NCBI GenBank assembly: GCA_029204225.1
Contig: CM055100.1
Span: 59,642,975-59,706,974, forward strand
Reading direction: 5' to 3'
Source of the DNA: Diphasiastrum complanatum
Taxonomy: Eukaryota > Streptophyta > Lycopodiopsida > Lycopodiales > Lycopodiaceae
DNA: 64,000 bases
Position numbers and translations under genes: made by a program. Shown piece after piece: positions 9,910-21,242 of the stretch (the stretch's first letter is position 1; each line of letters opens with the position of its first letter). The notes under the pieces are model-generated. The model made no database searches. It was not told where the DNA came from and saw only the letters and a program-made list of their open reading frames with translations.

Positions 9910-11400
9910 TTATCCAATTGACTTAAACATTGATCTTGGAATCAATCCAAGATTGATGAAGGAACTTTTACTCAAAGGTCTGATGAGTAGATCGGCAATA
10001 CATGATGTTGTATCAATATGTTCCAAATAGATATCTCCTCCAATAAGCTTCTCTCTCACGAAATGGTGTGCAACTTCGATGTGCTTGCTCCTTGCATGAG
10101 ATATTGGATTGTTGGCAAGGTCTTGTGCCGAAATATTATCACACTTGATCATTGGTAGATCATCTTCCTTGATAGTCTTTAGCTAAAAAAGTAGTCTTTT
10201 GATCCATAATACTTCTTTTGTTGTAGTTGTAAGATGACATATGCACTTGTAGACGTTCGATCCACTTTGTTACTAGTGAAATCTGATAGATCTTCACTCT
10301 TGTAGAACAAACCATAATCATAAGTTGAAGATATGTACCTTAGTACCCTTTTGGCCATTTTCCAATGATGAATTGTAGGATCTTGCATTGATTGGCTCAA
10401 TTTATGAACACTAAAACCCAAATTGGGCATAGTTAATGTGAGCCATATTAAGGAGCCAATAAGACTTCTAAAAAGGGTGATGTCCTTGAAGGATATTTCA
10501 TCTCCCTTATTAGGATCTCTTACAACTTGCTCCGTAGGAGTGTAAATGCTCTTACAATCTATCCTATTTAATGTTTTCAACATGGAAAGAGCATACTTAA
10601 ATTGACATGTAAAAGCTTTACCATTATGAAAGTCAATCTCTAGGCCTAATATATAGTGGATTTCTCCAAGATCTGCATCTTGAACTCACTTCCAAGTGCA
10701 ACTTTAGTTTCTTTAACTAAATTGATACAACTTCCAATTAGAGTAATATCATCAACATAAATCAGAAGAATGACAATATCACTAGCATAAAACTTTAGAT
10801 ACATGGAAGGATCATAGTCACTTAGGATAAATCCTAGTGAGACAAGGAAAGTTGAGTTTAGAATACCATGATCTTGGTGCTTGCTTATGTCCATAAAGAC
10901 TTTTGAAAAGCAAGCAAACTTTTAGACTCATCTTTGATGAATCCTTGAGGTTGTTCCATATAGATTTTTTCTTCTAGATATCCATTTAGAAAATCATTTG
11001 AGACATCTAATTGGAACACCTTCCACTCGAAAAAACAAGCAATGGATATGATGATTCCTTTTGTCACCACCTTTGCAACTAGGTGCAAAGGTTTCTTCAT
11101 AATCCTTTTGCACATAGTCTTGCCTTAAATTTGTTGATAGTGCCATCTTGATTGTACTTGGTTCGAAAGACCCATTTGCATCTAGTAATGTGCTTGTTGG
11201 ATGGAGGATCCATAAGCTCCCAAGTATTGTTGGTGATCAATGCATCATATTCTTGCTTCATTGCTTCAAACCACTCTTTTGAGTTGAGTGCATGTTGGAC
11301 ATCCTTTAGCTCTTCATGGTGGAGTCAAAATCCACTTGCTTGCCTTTGTCAAAATATGAGAGCCTCTTGGGCTCAGATATTTATCTCAAGGACCTTCTAG
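9910..11400 (-). pseudogene. pol: Copia reverse transcriptase and RNase H remnant
   Basis: This is the 3' half of the outer element's polyprotein, which would copy its RNA into DNA. In minus-strand order the RT begins near 11330 with a NNTWELMDPPS-type stretch and KWVFRTKYNQDGT. It continues with LDVSNDFLNGYLEEKIYMEQPQGF (near 11010), the catalytic box IYVDD (near 10770, intact), and a CKSIYTPTE / SLIGSLIWLT block (10583-10400). RNase H ends with NPISHARSKHIEVAHHFVRE and ADLLIRPLS (10100-9960). At least three frame changes or stops break it, near 11115, 10890 and 10640. It is a dead copy. Confidence 0.85.
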
Positions 11401-11410
11401 GTGAGAAGAC

Positions 11411-12477
11411 TCAAGGTGACTCCTCCTCAAATCTTGACCCCATCTCTTCATGATTGTCTTCAAGAAAGATTATAGGAGATGCACTTTGAGATGCCTTGAT
11501 CTCGGCCTCATCCAAGTTAAAATTTTGATTTTCATTAAATGTGACATCTCTACTTACAATTGTCTTTGAGGTAGAGGGAATCAAGATTCTATATGCATTC
11601 TTGTTGGATGAATACCCAACCATGATCCCTTTGAGTGAACTTGGATCATCTTTCCTTCTTGTTTCCAAGGGAATATGAGCAAAGGAAGTAGTTCCAAAAA
11701 CTCTAAGATAATCAACCTTAGGCTTATTGTTGAATAAGACTTCAAAAAATGATTTTCCTCCAAGAGCATTGTGAGGTAATCTATTGCACAAGTAGTTTGC
11801 ACAATTTATAGCTTCTCCCCAAAAATCAATAGGTTTCGAATTGTTTTGGCATACTCACATAAGGATCTATTCTTTCTTTCAGCCACCCCATTTTGTGAAG
11901 GGGAATAGGCACAAGAGAATTCTCTTTTGATCCCTTCTAGCTCACAAAAGTCATGGAATTTCTTGCAGATATACTCTCCACCTCCATCACACCTCAAAGC
12001 TTTGACTTTGTAAGAAAATTGTTTTTCAACAAAAGCTTTGAAAATAAGCAAACAATCATACACCATAGCTTTTGAAGAAAGAAAATATAGCCATGTGTAT
12101 CTTGTGAAATCATCAATATAAGTAACAAAGCAAGTGGCTCATCGCTTGTCTTTAGATGATGAAAAATGTATATCTGTGTGTATCGACCCCAATGGATGTG
12201 TAGAAGACCTTGGATTTGGATTCTTATGTAATTTTGCTATTGCACAAGCCTCACATGGCTTGATCTCTTTGGAAAGTGATCTTGGTAAGCCAATGGATTT
12301 TGCACATTTGACCATAGAAAGTACGGATTTGAAATTGGGATGTCCCAATCTCCTATGCCATAATTCCTCGGGAATATTAGTCATATAAGCAACATCACAA
12401 GAATTTGCACTTTCACATTGTGGATTTAACTTGAAAATGCCTCCATATCTAGATCCATGTTCAAGGAGTTAAAATTC
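11411..12477 (-). pseudogene. pol: Copia integrase remnant
   Basis: The integrase inserts the cDNA into the host genome. The zinc-binding pre-integrase part reads ELWHRRLGHPNF ... CEACAIAKLHK (12370-12200), with the HHCC residues in place. The catalytic core follows: the aspartate in LGSIHTDIHF (near 12170), LRCDGGGEYICKKF (near 11990) and QNGVAERKNRSL (near 11880), so all three catalytic acidic residues survive. The C-terminal part includes YLRVFGTTSFAHIP and LKGIMVGYSSNKNAYRI (11720-11580). Frame breaks fall near 12066-12139 and 11806. Its upstream end abuts the nested insertion. Confidence 0.85.
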
Positions 12478-12778
12478 TGATAGAACCTAGTGCAGTATGC
12501 AGATCACATCAATCAATCACCATAGCCACTCCTCACAAGCTCTCAAAGATGGCACAACAAAAGCTATTGATTACAAAGAGAAAACTATACATATACTAAA
12601 AGCCCCAACATGCAGCCCAACAAGGGCTAAAAGACTGACAAACTCAGGAAATGCCCTTGAGTATAGCAAATGCCATACAAAATACACTGTACAATCTAAT
12701 TTTCCTATGTGTGGCTACTCGGCTAACCCAAATAGTCGGCTATGGGACAAGTGCATGACTGATAAGTCAATGATGGGT
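12478..12778 (-). repeat. Truncated 3' LTR of the second copia-type element
   Basis: This segment matches 21243-21604 closely, with shared blocks such as CAGATCACATCAATCAATCA and AAAAGCCCCAACATGCA. Homology stops after GATGGGT at about 12778, so the first part of this LTR and its polypurine tract are gone. Confidence 0.7.
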
Positions 12779-12837
12779 TTTTTGGATTTCAATGCTCAGG
12801 ACCAAATTCATTGAGAAATGATCATCCTGAAAAATTT

Positions 12838-13030
12838 AGTCGAAGTTGACTCCATAGACTTCAAAGTCACCGACATCGAGGTCATCAACTTCATCAACTC
12901 ACACTCCCTCAACTCCATCTTATCCATCAACTGACTTAGTCAACTTGTCCGACTTCATCAACTTACTCGGCCTCATCGACTTTTCATCAACTACCAACTA
13001 ACTCAACTTCGTGGACCTCTTCTTCATCAG
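12838..13030. repeat. Degenerate CATCAACT-type repeat
   Basis: Variants of (A/T)CATCAACT and CTCAACT(T/C)C recur about a dozen times over 190 bp without a strict period. No open frame uses them. It may be an old minisatellite at the junction between the truncated LTR and the next LTR fragment. Confidence 0.4.
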
Positions 13031-13337
13031 GAAAAAGTCGATCCATGCACTGTCCGATGACTTCAAGTACGTTACTGACAGTTCACCTAATTTGTATAGA
13101 TATATTTTTTGCGCTCACTCTCTCGCGTTGCTCCACACTCCTGTACTCATCCTTCATTCAATCAGAGTGCAAGTTTCTAGTCACCACTCCTGTTTCGTTT
13201 TATTCTGCATAGCTACTATTTTGTTCATCTTGTTTTTGCTGGTAACTGTTGCATTTCTCGCTATCAGAACATATGTTTCTACTAGAGTTCCTCTGATCCA
13301 ATATTATTTGATATTCTTGATATCCCACGGTTTTTCG

Positions 13338-13463
13338 ACATGGTATTTGAGCTCATTTATGATAACCTACCAATTTTTGACATGGTATCATAGCTCATTT
13401 CTGATAACCAACCAATTTTTGACATGTATTAGAGTGGGTGGCTCAATAATCTACATTTCTACT
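13338..13463 (+). repeat. 42-bp tandem repeat containing a copia primer-binding site
   Basis: Three units start at 13338, 13380 and 13422. The first two carry ACATGGTATTTGAGCTCA and ACATGGTATCATAGCTCA; the third is degenerate (ACATGTATTAGAGTGGG). The unit holds the LTR end (CA) and the tRNA-Met PBS (TGGTATCA.AGC). The related LTR at 29104 has a single copy (TGGTATCAGAGC), so the PBS region has been amplified here. The DNA upstream (about 13030-13337) is the LTR 3' part. Confidence 0.7.
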
Positions 13464-13569
13464 ACAAGTTATCGGTCTTGTTTCTACCAAGACATCATCT
13501 CAACAAATGTGCATCCAAAAGTGTTATGATATCATTGTTTCTATCAACAATCTTGCTCTCTACACCAGA

Positions 13570-14060
13570 ATGGATCCATCTTCTAGTTCATCTCTGATTG
13601 ACAAACTTGATGGAGAGGACTACCATCTTTGGAAGTTCAAGATGAAAGTAACTCTACTTGCCAAAGAACTGTGGGACATCATTGATGGCATTGAGTTCAA
13701 ACCAGAGGTTGATGCAACTAGCATCACCAAATGGAGATAGAAGGATGGCAAGACATTTCTCTTGATCACTCTCAATATCAAAGACTCTCAAATTAGCCAC
13801 ATTTGGGCTACTCAGACCACTAAGAATTCATGGAACATCCTAGCAACTCTCTACAACATCAGAGATGTCACTTCCAAACTCCATCTAAGGAAGAAATTCT
13901 TCACTCTTAGAATGTCTGATGTAGAAAGTGTTTCGAGCCATCTCAACACTTTCAAAAACCTTATGGAGTAGATGACTACAACAGAATCAGTCATTGAAGA
14001 TTCAAAAGTAGTAAAGACTCTATTATCAAGTCTTCCTGATGCCTATAGAACTTGGGCTAT
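13570..14060 (+). pseudogene. gag: Copia gag remnant, copy 1
   Basis: The reading starts with ATG at 13570 (MDPSSSSSLIDKLDGEDYHLW), the N-terminus of a copia gag capsid domain, followed by WKFKMKVTLLAKELWDIIDG and later LRKKFFTLRMSD and SHLNTFKNLME. Gag forms the virus-like particle in the cytoplasm. Stops at 13738 and at 13969-13971 (TAG) interrupt it. The second stop is present at the same place in the related copy at 29248. The frame is cut at 14060 where the next element's LTR begins, and the rest of gag is not found beyond 20597. Confidence 0.8.
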
Positions 14061-15134
14061 TGATATGAAAAATGCACTCTAAAAAATACAAATTCCAACT
14101 AGAACTCTGGTGACAAACTGATAAAAGAAAATCTCAAACGGTTCACGAAACTTTTCGCGAAACTCGAATTATTTTTATTCGCGAATAATTCGTGTTGGAT
14201 CAATCAGGCCCTGTAACACAACGAAACAAAACGAGACAAAATCTAGACAAAAACAAAACAAAGCAAAGCAAAGCAAAACTTAAACGAGCTCTGACATTGA
14301 TTCATGCTGAAAGCATAGAGATCGCAAAACGACACGAAACGATTGGCAAAAAGATCAATCAGGCTCTGTAACAAGACGAGACGAGACGAGACGAAACGAG
14401 ATGAGATGAAACGAACCAAGACAAAATGAAACGAAACAAAACCTAGGTGTGCTCTGAAATTGATCTACCCTTATAGCTAAGTGATTACGAAGCGAAGCGA
14501 GGCGAAACATGAAGTGAAAGGATTCGCGAAAAAGATCAATTCGTCAGGAATTCTGATATGATTGTTGGTCACTGCCAGCTATATCATTCCTACAATCCTT
14601 TAGTGTAGACAGACACTGCTGATCTACATTAACAAATTAATATAGCATTCAACAATATCAAACCAAAGTGCGGAATTGAACGAACAAGTGAATCAGACAC
14701 ACGAATTGTAGCAGACAAAAAAATACATTAAAGGTCATACAATCATATAGAATAATATGTGCACAACAACTACAATATTATCTATTGATTCTCTTGATTC
14801 TTCAAGCACTGCATGACAGATCCACATAGTGCGTTGGCGTGAGGAAATAAAGTTCTCTCACAAATAATGTGTTGCTTACTAGCAGACTTTTGGTTCTACA
14901 GATCCTCTACAAAATTGTCTCGCATGCAGGTGGACATGTATTTAGTATTTTTTGTCTTCCGACTTCTTGTCTTGCTTACTTGCTTATGCATCAAAACAAA
15001 AAGTATATAGTTCGCAAACTTTTTCGTGTCGCATCATTTAACTTATAGATTAGAAAAGATTAAAGATCTACAACTAATCATGAATTACAAGAGTGGTAGA
15101 TTAGCCATGATCTAGAACACTTCTACTGATGTCA
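14061..15134 (-). repeat. 3' LTR of the near-complete copia element
   Basis: It matches 19579-20597 along its length, with shared blocks such as CTAGAACTCTGGTGACAAAC and GTCACTGCCAGCTATATCAT. It carries degenerate purine-rich repeats (variants of ACGAGACGAAACGAA) near 14220-14530 that are shorter in the other LTR, which explains the length difference. Confidence 0.85.
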
Positions 15135-15387
15135 TGATATCTAATCAAATATCTGTACCCCATGGTACTTGGTTGATCTTCTTGGCCATTCGTGGAGCAA
15201 GAAAGATTTTGTGTCGTGAAACAATTTCATGTTGTGTGTTGCAAACTTGTTCGCGAACAATTTCATTTCTTGTGTCTTTTTTGTCAAAATCTGTGTGGAG
15301 AGCTAGCATGGCTTTGGCACTAGAAACATTTTGTTTCTTCAGGTCCCTCTCAAAACATGATAGCTTGACGACTCCAAGACTGCTTCT

Positions 15388-16934
15388 CTATTTCTCGAAT
15401 AGACCTTTGTCTAAGGCCTTTGTGAAAATGTTAGCAACCATGTCTTTTGTTCCAATGAAGGTGGTCTGCAGGATCTTCTTCCAAATCAGATCCCTTATTA
15501 GGTGGTACTTGATCGCAATGTGTTTCGTCCTTGAGTGAAACACAGAGTCTTTTGTGAGATGTATTGTAGATGTGTTGTCCATCTGCAAAACTAGAGGTTC
15601 ATTCCTCATTTCATCTAATTCGTCAAGGAACTGTTTGAGCCAAATTATTTCATTGGCCATCTTTGCTGCTGCAACGTACTCTGCTTTGCAAGATGACTGA
15701 GTCACAATGGTCTACTTCTTTTTGACCAAAGTATTGCTGCACCTGATGCGATGGTGCATCCTCTTGAGATACTTTTACAATCGTCCTTGAGAGATGCCCA
15801 GCTAGCATCACTTTAGGAAAGCATCTGAAACTTTGCATCGTGACAATAAAACAAACCATAATCCTTTGTTAATTGAAGATATTGCAAAATTCGTTTTACA
15901 ATCTTCCAATTTGAGCTTGGATTCGTGTAGAACTGGCTCATCCTGAACACTGCATAAGCAATGTCAGAATGTGTGTTATCTGCGAGGTACATCAACAATA
16001 CTATCAGTTTCCTGTATGGTGTGAGCTACAACAATTCTCTCTCTTCTTCAGTCCTTGAACAATTTTCATTCGTCAGTACTGTTCTTGCAAGCATTGGAGT
16101 ATTCGCTCCTTTGCAATTCAGCATCCCAAAATCTTCTAGGATTTTCTGGGTGTATCTGGACTGATGAAGGTACAACTTACCTCCCTCATAGTCCCTGTCA
16201 ATCTTTAATCCAAGGTAACACCTGGCTTCTCCCAGGTCAACAATCTCGAAATGTTTCGAGATATCATTCTTCACTTCAGCATTCAGCTTTTCACTCTTGC
16301 AAAGTATCAGAGTGTTGTCCACATACACAGCCACAATGATGACCTTCCCATCTGTAATTCTCACATAGACATTGGAATTAGCCATTAGTGGCTTGAATCC
16401 CAAGGATTTCAAGACTTCATCTTTCTTCTTGCACCATTGTCGAGTTGACTGCTTCAGACCATAGATACTTCAATGCATTCTGCGTGCATAATTAGGAAGT
16501 AAATTTGAGACATAGCCTGGGGGTTGATCCATGTAGACCTCTTCATCTAGCTCACCATGCAAGAAGGCTGTCTTCTCATCCACAATGTGTATCTTGAGGT
16601 CATAAGCAGCTACATATGCAAATAGTAAACGTAGGGACGAATGTTTCATGACAGGAGAGAAGGTCTCAGAATAGCCAATACCATATTTCTGAGAGAATTC
16701 CTTCGCTAAAAGTCTTCTTTGAAACATCTCCATCTGGTCCATAATTTAGCTTGTATACCCATTTGTATTTTATATCCTTTCTCTTATCTGGTAATGGCTG
16801 CAACATCCATACCTGGTTCTTCCTCATGGATTCCATCTCCTTGTTCATGGCTTGGATCCATTTGTCCTTCTCTAGACATTCAATTGCCTCCTCAAATTTC
16901 TATGGTTCGCACTGAATCCACAGAACTCTTCTGA
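15388..16934 (-). pseudogene. pol: Copia reverse transcriptase and RNase H, active site altered
   Basis: Minus-strand order: KNQVWMLQPLPDKRKDIKYKW (near 16820), a frame change near 16740, LLAKEFSQKYGIGYSETFSPV and KTAFLHGELDEEVYMDQPPGY (16700-16510). A further break precedes MKSLGFKPLMANSNVYV (16412) and the catalytic box AVYVDNTLIL (near 16320). That box has Asn where the family has the second catalytic Asp (YVDD). Then come LGLKIDRD, a break near 16026, MYLADNTHSDIAYAV (15990) and RNase H with AEYVAAAKMANEIIWLKQFLD, HSRTKHIAIKYHLIRD and ANIFTKAL (15690-15400). At least four frame breaks are present. Product inactive. Confidence 0.9.
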
Positions 16935-17087
16935 TGTAGAAGCAGAGCTACCTAGCACATATTTTGTTGGCGCTCTTCATTGTCTTGTTGACCTTCTAGG
17001 AGATCCTCCTGGAACTGCAATGCCTTTGCCTTTGTCTGCTCTGCTAGGTCCGGAGCCATCTTGGTTTACAGAAACTGTAGCAGAAGG

Positions 17088-18160
17088 CTACCTCTCGAAT
17101 CTTTCGTCTTCTAATTTGTCACTCAAATGCGAAGCGACTTGAAAATCTTTGTTTGCGTGTTTGTCTTCTGCTTTCTCTATCATAGGTGATAGATCATAGA
17201 ACTGTCTTTCAAGAACTTCATAGCTGACAGGATCATATTTGGCCATTATTCTACTCTCATCAAATCTAACATCCCTGACTATCTTCACAATGTTCGTTCT
17301 GGCATGTAGACTCTATAGTATGATGAATTGTTGTCATATCCTACTAGATATCTTTGTTTAGCTTTCTCATCAAGCTTCTTTTGAAGCTAATCAGGAATAT
17401 GTGCATAAGCTGCACAACCAAAGATTCTGATGTGAATCAGATTGGGTTTTCTACCCCACCATAATTCATGTGGTGTTGTGTGAGGAACACCAGACTTCTC
17501 TGTCCTGTTCTGAATGTATGCAGCTGTAGCTACTACTTCAGCCCACAATACTCTTGGAGATTTTGAGTAGGCCATCATGCATCTGGTAGCTTCCATCAAA
17601 GTTCTATTCTTTCTTTCGGCAACACCATTGTGCTACGATGTGTAAGATGCAGTCATTCTGTGAATGATACCACGATCATTGCAGAAGTTAGTGAAGTGAT
17701 TCGAGATGTATTCTCCACCTCGATCTGTCCTGATCTGCTTCACTTTATTGCCAGTGCATATTTCTGTCCAATTCACATACTCTGTGAATTTGTCAAATGC
17801 TCCTGATTTATTTTGAATAAAATACACTCTGGCAAATTTACTATAATCATCAATGAAAGTAATGTAATATTTCGGGCCTCCTACTGAGATCACATTGAAA
17901 GGCCCACAGATATCAGAATGTACTAACTCTAGAATCTTGGTCATTCTATAGGAGTTCTTGACAAATGGAGTGCGTGACATCTTACCCTTCAGGCATGCAT
18001 CACAAGTGGTCGAACTGTTTGCATTCGAGATGCTCACTCCTGTGATTGCTCCATGATGGATTGCTTGGTAAAGTGCCATTGAATTTATATGACATAGTCT
18101 CTTGTGCCATAGATTGTCTGGCGAATCATCATGAATCTGCTGCACTTGATCTGCAGACAA
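17088..18160 (-). pseudogene. pol: Copia integrase of the near-complete element
   Basis: The zinc-binding pre-integrase domain reads LWHKRLCHINSMALYQAIHH ... CDACLKGK (18110-17980). The core has the first catalytic Asp in HSDICGPFNVI (near 17920) and the second in RTDRGGEYISNHF (near 17710). The third acidic residue lies in HNGVAERKNR, directly after an in-frame TAG near 17635 that replaces a Gln codon. Reading then continues to a further stop near 17385, with YIQNRTEKSGVPHTTPHELW and IFGCAAYAHIP. The region 17288-17088 holds the C-terminal extension. Catalytic residues are intact, but the stops make it non-functional without readthrough. Confidence 0.9.
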
Positions 18161-18193
18161 GCATACCTTCAGGTGCTTATGATTGCCTTTTTT

Positions 18194-18560
18194 TCAGCCT
18201 TGAGTGATCAGGGTACTGGTACTAGCATCAACAACGTTGCATGCTTCGTCCGAGAATGTCACACACATCCCTACATCAGCTATTCTTTCCATAGAAAGCA
18301 AGTCCTGCTGCAGTGTAGGCACGAACAGAACATCTTCGAGTCGTCTGTCTGTGCCATTTGTGTTGAGCCACAGTGAACCAATACTGTTCACTTGATGTTT
18401 GGATCCATCTCTAAGAACAATGAATCTTGATGGATCCACACTTTAAAAATCAGATATAATTTGTCTTGATGTTACGAAGTGTGAGGTAGCTTTTGAATCT
18501 AGGATCACCTCCTGTGTGACAGGTGTTGACACTACACACACGTTTGCACAAATGTAGGCG
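18194..18560 (-). pseudogene. pol: Copia aspartic protease, active site mutated
   Basis: The catalytic loop reads VILDSKATSHFV near 18515-18480, where the family has DSGAT: the invariant Gly is Lys, which should abolish proteolysis of the polyprotein. A stop follows near 18444. The C-terminal half (18439-18194) is open and carries WLNTNGTDRRLEDVLFVPTL and LLSMERIADVGM, typical of this domain. It lies between gag and integrase as expected. Confidence 0.8.
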
Positions 18561-19466
18561 GTCGAATTATTTCTATTGGATCTATCTTTGCCCATTTTTG
18601 AGCTCTCTACTCCTCGACATAGGACGAACTATAATTGTTCTCATGTCTGTTCTGTGTTGATTTGTTTCTTGGGTTCAGACGACAGTCTATGGCTGCATGA
18701 CCCTTCTTGTGACAATGAATACACTCAATTTTCGGATTGAGCCAACACGTATTGACTGTGTGCCCTTCTCATTTGCATCTCATGCAGGTCTTCTTTTTTC
18801 CACCTTGTTGTTTCGACCTTTCTTTGTTCTTCCATTTTCCTTTGCTGCTCCCTTTTACTTGCTAATCACAATCCTACTTTCGATCTGACTCCCTCTTGGG
18901 CTTGAATTGTTTCTTTGTCTTCTCCTTGTTGTTGTAGAGGGCTTGGTCAGAAGCATCCTTATGATCAAGGTGCTCTTGGGACTCGCTTCCTCTCGAATCT
19001 CGACCATTGCCTTTTCGAGAGTCATTGTAGGATCCTTTGCAAGCAAAATTCTGGTTGTCTGGAAGGATCTAGGTAAGGCTCTCAACTAGAAGGGTGAGCT
19101 GCTTCTCTGTTGACACTACATTTTCTACTCCAGAATTGTGTAGGGAAAGGAATAGATCCTTCATCTTCCTTACAAAAGAGGTGAGTTCTTTGCCATCTTA
19201 TTGCAGGTTTGTCAACTGATCTTCCAACATCATTATTTGACTGCGTGATTTTGTTTGAAATCTTGTGAGCAGTGTATCCCACATTTCCTTTGCTTTGGAG
19301 AGTGTAGCCAGGTCAAGTGTGTCAAGTGCTCCAGGCTTCTACCTTGTCATTTTTCTCTCTCCATTCACATAGCTCCTTGGTCTTAACTTTCCATGCTAGA
19401 AAGTTAGATCTTGATGAATCTAGAACTATACAAATCTTGGATTGTATGCTATTGATTGAAGCCATT
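18561..19466 (-). pseudogene. gag: Copia gag with two CCHC zinc knuckles
   Basis: The start is the ATG at 19466 (MASINSIQSK...), about 100 bases after the PBS. The N-terminal part is copia gag-like (SSRSNFLAWKVKTKELCEW). Two CCHC knuckles lie near the C-terminus. The first is C-X2-C-X4-H-X4-C with a TGA inside it (18787-18746) and the second is CIHCHKKGHAAIDC (18722-18679). Two knuckles in tandem are less common in copia gag than one. Stops near 19310 and 19200, and frame changes, break the gene. Confidence 0.75.
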
Positions 19467-19565
19467 GTTTCTGAATTCGTGTTCACTTGTTGATGGTTGT
19501 TTGTTTGAATACTTAGCCTCCTAAATCTGATAGCTTTTCGGCTATGTCAAACTATGAGAAGGTAA

Positions 19566-19577
19566 GCTCTGATACCA
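19566..19577 (-). promoter_or_regulatory. tRNA-Met primer-binding site
   Basis: The minus-strand sequence is TGGTATCAGAGC, complementary to the 3' end of plant initiator tRNA-Met, one base from the LTR end at 19579. It fixes the element as minus-strand and gives the inner edge of its 5' LTR. Confidence 0.9.
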
Positions 19578-19578
19578 C

Positions 19579-20597
19579 TGATACAAAAAATGCACTCAAA
19601 AAATGCAAATTCCAGCTAGAACTCTGGTGACAAACTGATAAAAGAAAATCTCAAACGATTCACAAAACTTTTCATGAGACTCGAATTATTTCCGTTTGAG
19701 AATAATTCGTGTTGGATCAATTAGGCCCTGTAACACAATGATACAAAACGAAATGAAGCAAAGCGAAGCAAAACTTAAACGAGCTCTGACATTGATTCAT
19801 GCTGAAAGCATAGAGATCACGAAACGACATGAAACACAGGCATTCACGAAAATATCAATCGAACTTTGTAACGAGATGAGACGAAATGAAATGAAACGAA
19901 ACTTAGGTGAGCTGTGAAATTGATTCATCCTTATAGCTAAGTGATTGCAAAGCAAAGCGAGGCAAAACACAAAGCGAAAGGATTCACGAACAAGATCAGT
20001 TTGTCAGGAATTCAAATATGATCGCTGGTCACTGCCAGCTATATCATTCCTACAATCCTTCAGAGTGTAGACAGACACTACTGATCTACATTCACAAATT
20101 AATATAGCATTTAACCATATCAAACCAAAGTGCGGAATTGAATGAACAAGTGAATCAGACACATGAATTGTAGCAGACAAAAAAATACATTCAAGATCAT
20201 ACAATCATACAGAATAATATGTGCACAACAGCTATAATATTATCTATTGATTCTCTTAATTCTTCAGGCACTACATGACAGATCCAAGCAGTGCGTTGGC
20301 ATGAGAGAAATACAATTCTCTCACAAATAATGTCTCGCTTACTCGCGGACTTCTGGATCTACAGATCCTCCACAAAATTGTCTTACACGCAGGCGAACAT
20401 GTATTCAATATTTTTTGTTTGTTGACTTCTTGTCTTGCTTACTTGCTTATGCATCAAAACAGAAAGAATATAGTTCGCAAACTTTTTTGTGTCACGTCAT
20501 GTAACTTACAGATTAGAAAAGATTAAACATCTACACATAATCATGAATTACAAGAGTGACAAGTTAGCCACGATCTAGAATACTTCTGCTGATGTCA
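19579..20597 (-). repeat. 5' LTR of the near-complete copia element
   Basis: It pairs with 14061-15134. Read on the minus strand it begins TGACATCAG and ends TATCA next to the PBS. It would carry the element's promoter; I see no clear TATA box. Confidence 0.85.
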
Positions 20598-21230
20598 TGA
20601 TTCTCTGTGATGAAAGATCCAAGCTTTTATAGTTTCAAACCCTAGTAGGCTTTTTCTTCCATAGTTGAGAAAAAGAATAAATTGCTCTTAGATTGTTTCA
20701 TGGCTAACCCTACCCTTCTGGCAATCACTTGATCTCACCTAAACAATGCCGGGTAGATTTTTACAGTGTCCAATTCTATTAAGAATGAAGCAAAAGCCGC
20801 AACTTTACATTTTTTCCAAAAACCTAAGCCACTATGGCTAGTTCCCCGAACTGCCATTTCCTCCTCCCACTATAAATGGATTTCAAAACCCTCTTACCTC
20901 TAATTTGCCCCTACCCTGCAGCCCGTTTTGATCTGCTCTGCTCCCCAATTGACAGAGTAATCAAAGAGCTTTGGCCAACTTTCTGTCACAGCCACTTTCC
21001 GAAGCAATACACTGTTTTGAGCAATTTTTCCATGAGTGCTCCCCGGAATTCACCTACGATGATCGTTTTGATCTTCCCGGAAGCTCTGATTGAAGGAACT
21101 TTGTTGTCTCATGCCATCATCGATACCCCATATGGAGTCCTCTCTCCTGAGATGCTTATCATGCCATTTTTCTTGGTGATATATGTCGACGATGGCTCCA
21201 CCGGATCGTGCATACCTGTATCACCCTGCC
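20598..21230. other. Leader-like DNA between two copia LTRs
   Basis: This stretch follows, on the minus strand, the PBS of the second element at 21242-21231 and is cut by the near-complete element at 20597. It is more GC-balanced than its flanks. A 127-codon plus-strand frame (20876-21259) runs through it but crosses the PBS, so I do not accept it as a gene. A CACTATAAATGG motif at 20868-20879 could be a TATA box on the plus strand, but nothing recognisable follows. Confidence 0.4.
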
Positions 21231-21242
21231 GCTCTGATACCA
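21231..21242 (-). promoter_or_regulatory. tRNA-Met primer-binding site of the second element
   Basis: The minus-strand TGGTATCAGAGC is perfect over 12 bases and follows the repeat copy 21243-21712. It is the main evidence that this repeat is an LTR. Confidence 0.85.

Larger units (their letters stand above)
14061..20597 (-). mobile_element. Near-complete Ty1/copia element with both LTRs
   Basis: Two long similar LTRs bound the element: 14061-15134 (3') and 19579-20597 (5'), in plus coordinates starting TGATA and ending GATGTCA. A perfect tRNA-Met PBS (minus-strand TGGTATCAGAGC, 19577-19566) sits one base inside the 5' LTR. The interior holds gag, protease, integrase, RT and RNase H in copia order. 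No matching 5-bp target duplication is visible (GCTAT before, TGATT after), so one flank may have been lost. LTR differences are frequent, which points to an old insertion. Every protein is broken. Confidence 0.85.

Noticed and set aside
12134-12388. Plus-strand 84-codon frame
   Set aside because: It is the antisense of the copia pre-integrase frame.
13338-13463. CRISPR-like array of short repeats
   Set aside because: The 42-bp units are direct head-to-tail copies without spacers, and this is a eukaryotic retroelement context.
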